Shown: in pieces, positions 27,403 to 35,034 of the stretch
Layout: each line of letters opens with the position of its first letter
How positions within the stretch are numbered: position 1 is the first letter of the stretch
Assembly: GCA_009602725.1 (NCBI GenBank)
Contig: WELB01000038.1
Coordinates: 709,191-744,224, forward strand
Direction: 5' to 3'
DNA: 35,034 nucleotides
Source of the DNA: Spirogloea muscicola
Taxonomy: Eukaryota > Streptophyta > Zygnematophyceae > Spirogloeales > Spirogloeaceae
Made by a program: the position numbers and the translations under genes
Notes under the pieces: model-generated
What the model was told of the DNA's origin: nothing
Database searches by the model: none
What the model saw: the letters and a program-made list of their open reading frames with translations, nothing else

Positions 27403-29649
27403 ATGGCGCCGCCCCGCGCCNATGACGCCGCCCGCGCCGTCGCCGCCGCCGCCGAGGAGCCGGCGCTGCTGGCGGAGGACATGCCTCTCCGCCTCTCCTC
27501 CGCGCCCTGGGTGCGTGCGCCTCGATGCGGCCGGGCTGCCGGCCCTGCGGCCGTCCCAGTGCTCCCCGCCACTGCGTGCTCTGAGCGCCGCCGCTGACAT
27601 GCTGCGGCACCTGCGCCTTCTGCTCTGCAGAGCTGTGGCCGCTACATCGCCTACCGCCGCTTTGAGGTACGCCGCCGCCGTCTCCTGCTTGGTCATGGGG
27701 CCGCGGTCGGGAGGAGGGGAGGGCCCAAGGCCTCGCCTGAGCTTGACGATGCTCTATCTTGCACGAGGCATGCGCTCTCAACTCCTGCAACTGACACCGT
27801 CACTGTCTGGTGAAGCAGCCGGAGACGGTGGGCATCCTTCTCCGCGGAGGCATGACCTTCGCCATCCGGCGCCACCCGGCAGTCCTCGTTCTCCATCATG
27901 CCGACATGGCCTTCCTGGTGGAGTCCATGGCCAGGCTCGACGAGGCTGAGGATGCCGAGCTCTGTGCGCCCCTCCACCTTGGACCCCCTCTACCGCCCCC
28001 CGCGCCTAATCTCTTGTTCATGTGCACGATTGCCAGTCTCTCATCCACCGGCGGCTCATTCGTCTGTCAATCTGCATCATTTGCCATTCGGGTCACCAAT
28101 TGGCCCTTGATGCCCGGCTCTTCATGATGCGCCTTCCTTAGGATCGTCCTCCTCTCATCTTCAGTTACAAGCCTCGCTCTTGGCCTTGGCAATCTGCTGT
28201 CGAGGACTTACTTGCATACCTTTCTTGTTGCAGCTTCGCAGGCTGAGTCACTTTTCCATGGTCTACCAGAGCTTCCTTTCCCGGTCCCGGCCCAAGCTGT
28301 TGAAAGTGATGACAAGTCCTTTTCCACAGATGGAGCTGAGGATAGCATCATCAGATTCACCAACAATCGCCTGCAAAAGGCGCCCAAGGAAGACGTATCT
28401 CCAAGGCACTTTCTCGGAAGCTCCATCGCTAGAAAGTGGCAGCTCGATGAGCAGGTGCGCACTGCTGTTGCCAGAGCCCGTGCCTCTGGCTCGATGCAAG
28501 CCCCATGCTCTTTGCTGGGGCTCAGCATGTGCTCATTCAGATACTGCCACTTGGATGCAGGGAGCACAGCTGATGACCGACATTGTGGAGCAGATCACAT
28601 GGTTGCGCAACCGATTTGTTGCCAAGCTCCCTGAGAAAGTGCTTGGGACAGGGCCTGACCACGCAGTGTACCAGGAGGTCGGGCCGTCATTGATTGAGCA
28701 ATCTGTGCAGGACTTAGCTGAGGAGCAGGCTGAACCATCGTTTGGCCCCCTCTTCATGGCAAGCGCCTCCAGCAGCAGTGATGCTCAGAGCAGCTATGTC
28801 AACAGCCTCGATGGCCCTGCTTCTGGCTCCAATGTTTTCTTCATCCCCAGCCGCAAATCGTTGAGCACTTTGGGGAGCCATCCCAAGCATACACGTGAGC
28901 CATACCACAGCTGGGTCCCATTGCTTCTGCTTACAGACAAGCTGCGAATGTCTTTGTCATCGTGACTACTGGCCACATTCAAATGGCCGCGCTACCTTAA
29001 TTTCGCACCAGTGGGTATTCCTTGCTGGGGTTGACTGTTTGATAAGTAAGTAATAATGTGGTGTTGACTTGTGAGCAGTGGACGTCGTGGACTTTGTGAG
29101 AGCCTCGGCCACAACTAGCATGGTGGGCACCATCCTCGTGGGGTTGTCATTCTCGCTCCTCTTTGCGCTGCTCTTCTCCTGCACCGCATCAATGCTGCAG
29201 TGGGCAGACTCCTCGGATACATATGGCAATCACGCTCCTCTCCTTGCTGTAAGTACCCAACTGATGTTGCCTCTGCACACTCTCGAGCCGTCACTATCTT
29301 CCTCTGTACATGGTGCAATAGCTAGGCTGTGTGGGGCAGTCTGTTGCCATCTCTCTTGACCCTAAATCCTACATATTTGCGGCTGGTGCTTTACAGCCTT
29401 CTTGTAGCAGCCACGTGCCTCCGCTCTGGGGCTTGTTGGCCACTTAACAGCTGATTTTAGGACAGTCACCTGACAGAGGACTATCAAGTCGAAAAATGAC
29501 TGGTCAATCACTGCTACACTCTGCAGGCGGCATTGGAGGACAGTGATGAAGATGATGAGTCGGACCAGGAAGATGATCAGGAGGAGCACGTGGATGTCGT
29601 TCTGCAGTACGAGCCCCCAGAGGAGGGCACTGCAGGACCCCGTACGTAG
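27403..29649 (+). CDS. Unrecognised protein with one C-terminal membrane segment and acidic tail
   Basis: Seven exons join in phase: 27403-27510, 27631-27666, 27819-27963, 28234-28454, 28561-28894, 29079-29248, 29527-29649, giving 378 residues. I do not recognise the family. An N-terminal domain (about residues 30-95) contains SCGRYIAYRRFE and GGMTFAIRRHPAVLVLHHAD, then a Ser-rich polar middle. A hydrophobic helix at about residues 296-316 (MVGTILVGLSFSLLFALLFS) predicts a single membrane span, and the last 40 residues are highly acidic (ALEDSDEDDESDQEDDQEEH). No signal peptide is evident, so a tail-side membrane anchor is likely. The donor of exon 3 was chosen because it restores phase. One codon near the start (27421-27423) contains an N. 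TGTAA follows the stop by about 110 bases. Confidence 0.7.
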
Positions 29650-29757
29650 TGGGATTACGCTGCGCTTTGACTTCTGTATAGACCTGCAGCAGTATATTAT
29701 TCGACATTCACTATATTGATGGAGTACCCTCACTGGCAGAGAATATGCCAAAGTATG

Positions 29758-29762
29758 TGTAA
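29758..29762 (+). terminator. TGTAA polyadenylation signal
   Basis: TGTAA lies 109 bases past the TAG stop of the membrane-protein gene, the usual signal and a usual distance in chlorophyte algae. It supports both the stop choice and the lineage inference. Confidence 0.5.
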
Positions 29763-30295
29763 TGTGATACAGACCGATAAGCAACAGCTTTCACAACGTT
29801 GACTGCATTGCACCATTGTATGGTGTATTGCTGAGTTCACAATATTTGCAGCGCTCGAGAAATGCAGAATGTGTGAACAGCAGGTTCAGATCTTTGAAAG
29901 CATACCGAATGATAGTACAGAGCATCGGAACAAGCACAAAAGCAGTGATGCTCAGGCACATTCCATCATCGCCTTTTGAGCCTTTTGGCTATCCAAAAAG
30001 GTCCTCCATCCAGCAAGGATAATGACTGTCCTACCAACATGCCCGCCAGGTCATTGGCTACTAACGTTTTGGTAGCTTACTGCTTGCATGTCCTCCACAA
30101 CATAACTTTCCTGGTCACTTGTATGTCGAAGCAGCCTTCTATAGCAGACATGACTTTGTTTTGTGGCTCCTATACTCTACTTCTGCTCCCGTGTGAGGTT
30201 GCCGAGTAGAATGTACTTCATCTGTTTCGAGAAGCAACAGCACCGTTTTAGTGTTTTGCCTCTTCCCTCTACGAGATAACAATTTCAAACAGAGG
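29763..30295. other. Intergenic region between convergent genes, nothing recognised
   Basis: AT-richer than the surrounding exons, with no domain in any frame. It should contain the 3' UTRs of the two converging genes. I found no TGTAA on the minus strand past the SSADH stop in this stretch. Confidence 0.4.
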
Positions 30296-34990
<4,695 letters not shown>

Positions 34991-35034
34991 CTCGCGGGCA
35001 GACGCTGGCGCGGCGGCGGCGGCGGGCCGGAGGC

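Overview
The window looks like nuclear DNA of a green alga; a chlorophyte, possibly trebouxiophyte-like, is my best guess. The reasons are GC-rich exons split by many short GT-AG introns, a plant-type P-class PPR protein, eukaryotic cytosolic isoleucyl-tRNA synthetase, a plant/bacterial-type succinate-semialdehyde dehydrogenase, and a TGTAA polyadenylation motif of the kind used in chlorophytes. There is no operon structure and I found no tRNA, rRNA or CRISPR.

Layout. 1-9.5 kb is a graveyard of nested LTR retrotransposons. Two decayed Ty3/gypsy pol regions lie in opposite orientations, at about 376-3187 (+) and 3949-5620 (-). A related LTR occurs three times: as a solo LTR with perfect 5-bp target duplications at 909-1447, as the 3' LTR of the first gypsy element at 3188-3948, and as an enlarged solo LTR at 8071-9230. 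The enlarged copy carries a captured reverse-transcriptase-like fragment and also has perfect 5-bp target duplications. It sits inside the right-hand LTR of a second, short non-autonomous LTR element (6454-9503). 9.5-11.1 kb holds no recognisable gene.

11.1-13.65 kb is a PPR gene on the minus strand, spliced from seven exons whose phases all match. Its 5' end is cut off by what reads as an Illumina adapter (13656-13688, ending in an N), so this point is an assembly artefact. 13.7-14.9 kb is non-coding and contains a small inverted-repeat element (MITE-like) and relatives of its terminal repeat.

15.0-17.2 kb is a minus-strand gene for a coiled-coil protein with an N-terminal CxxC/HxC motif. 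It is divergent from, and apparently overlaps, the isoleucyl-tRNA synthetase gene (17219-26386, + strand). I could assemble that gene into 30 phase-consistent exons coding 1227 residues. 26.4-27.4 kb carries diverged repeats. 27.4-29.65 kb is a seven-exon gene for an unrecognised protein (378 aa) with one predicted membrane segment and an acidic tail. It converges on the succinate-semialdehyde dehydrogenase gene (30296-34990, - strand, 18 exons, about 502 aa).

The host genes are housekeeping genes and do not form a visible pathway: cytosolic Ile-tRNA charging, GABA-shunt oxidation, organellar RNA handling by the PPR protein, and two unassigned proteins. I found no new multi-gene system. The most notable observations are a perfect palindrome centred on a splice acceptor in the synthetase gene, the captured fragment inside an LTR, two GC-AG introns, and the adapter artefact.
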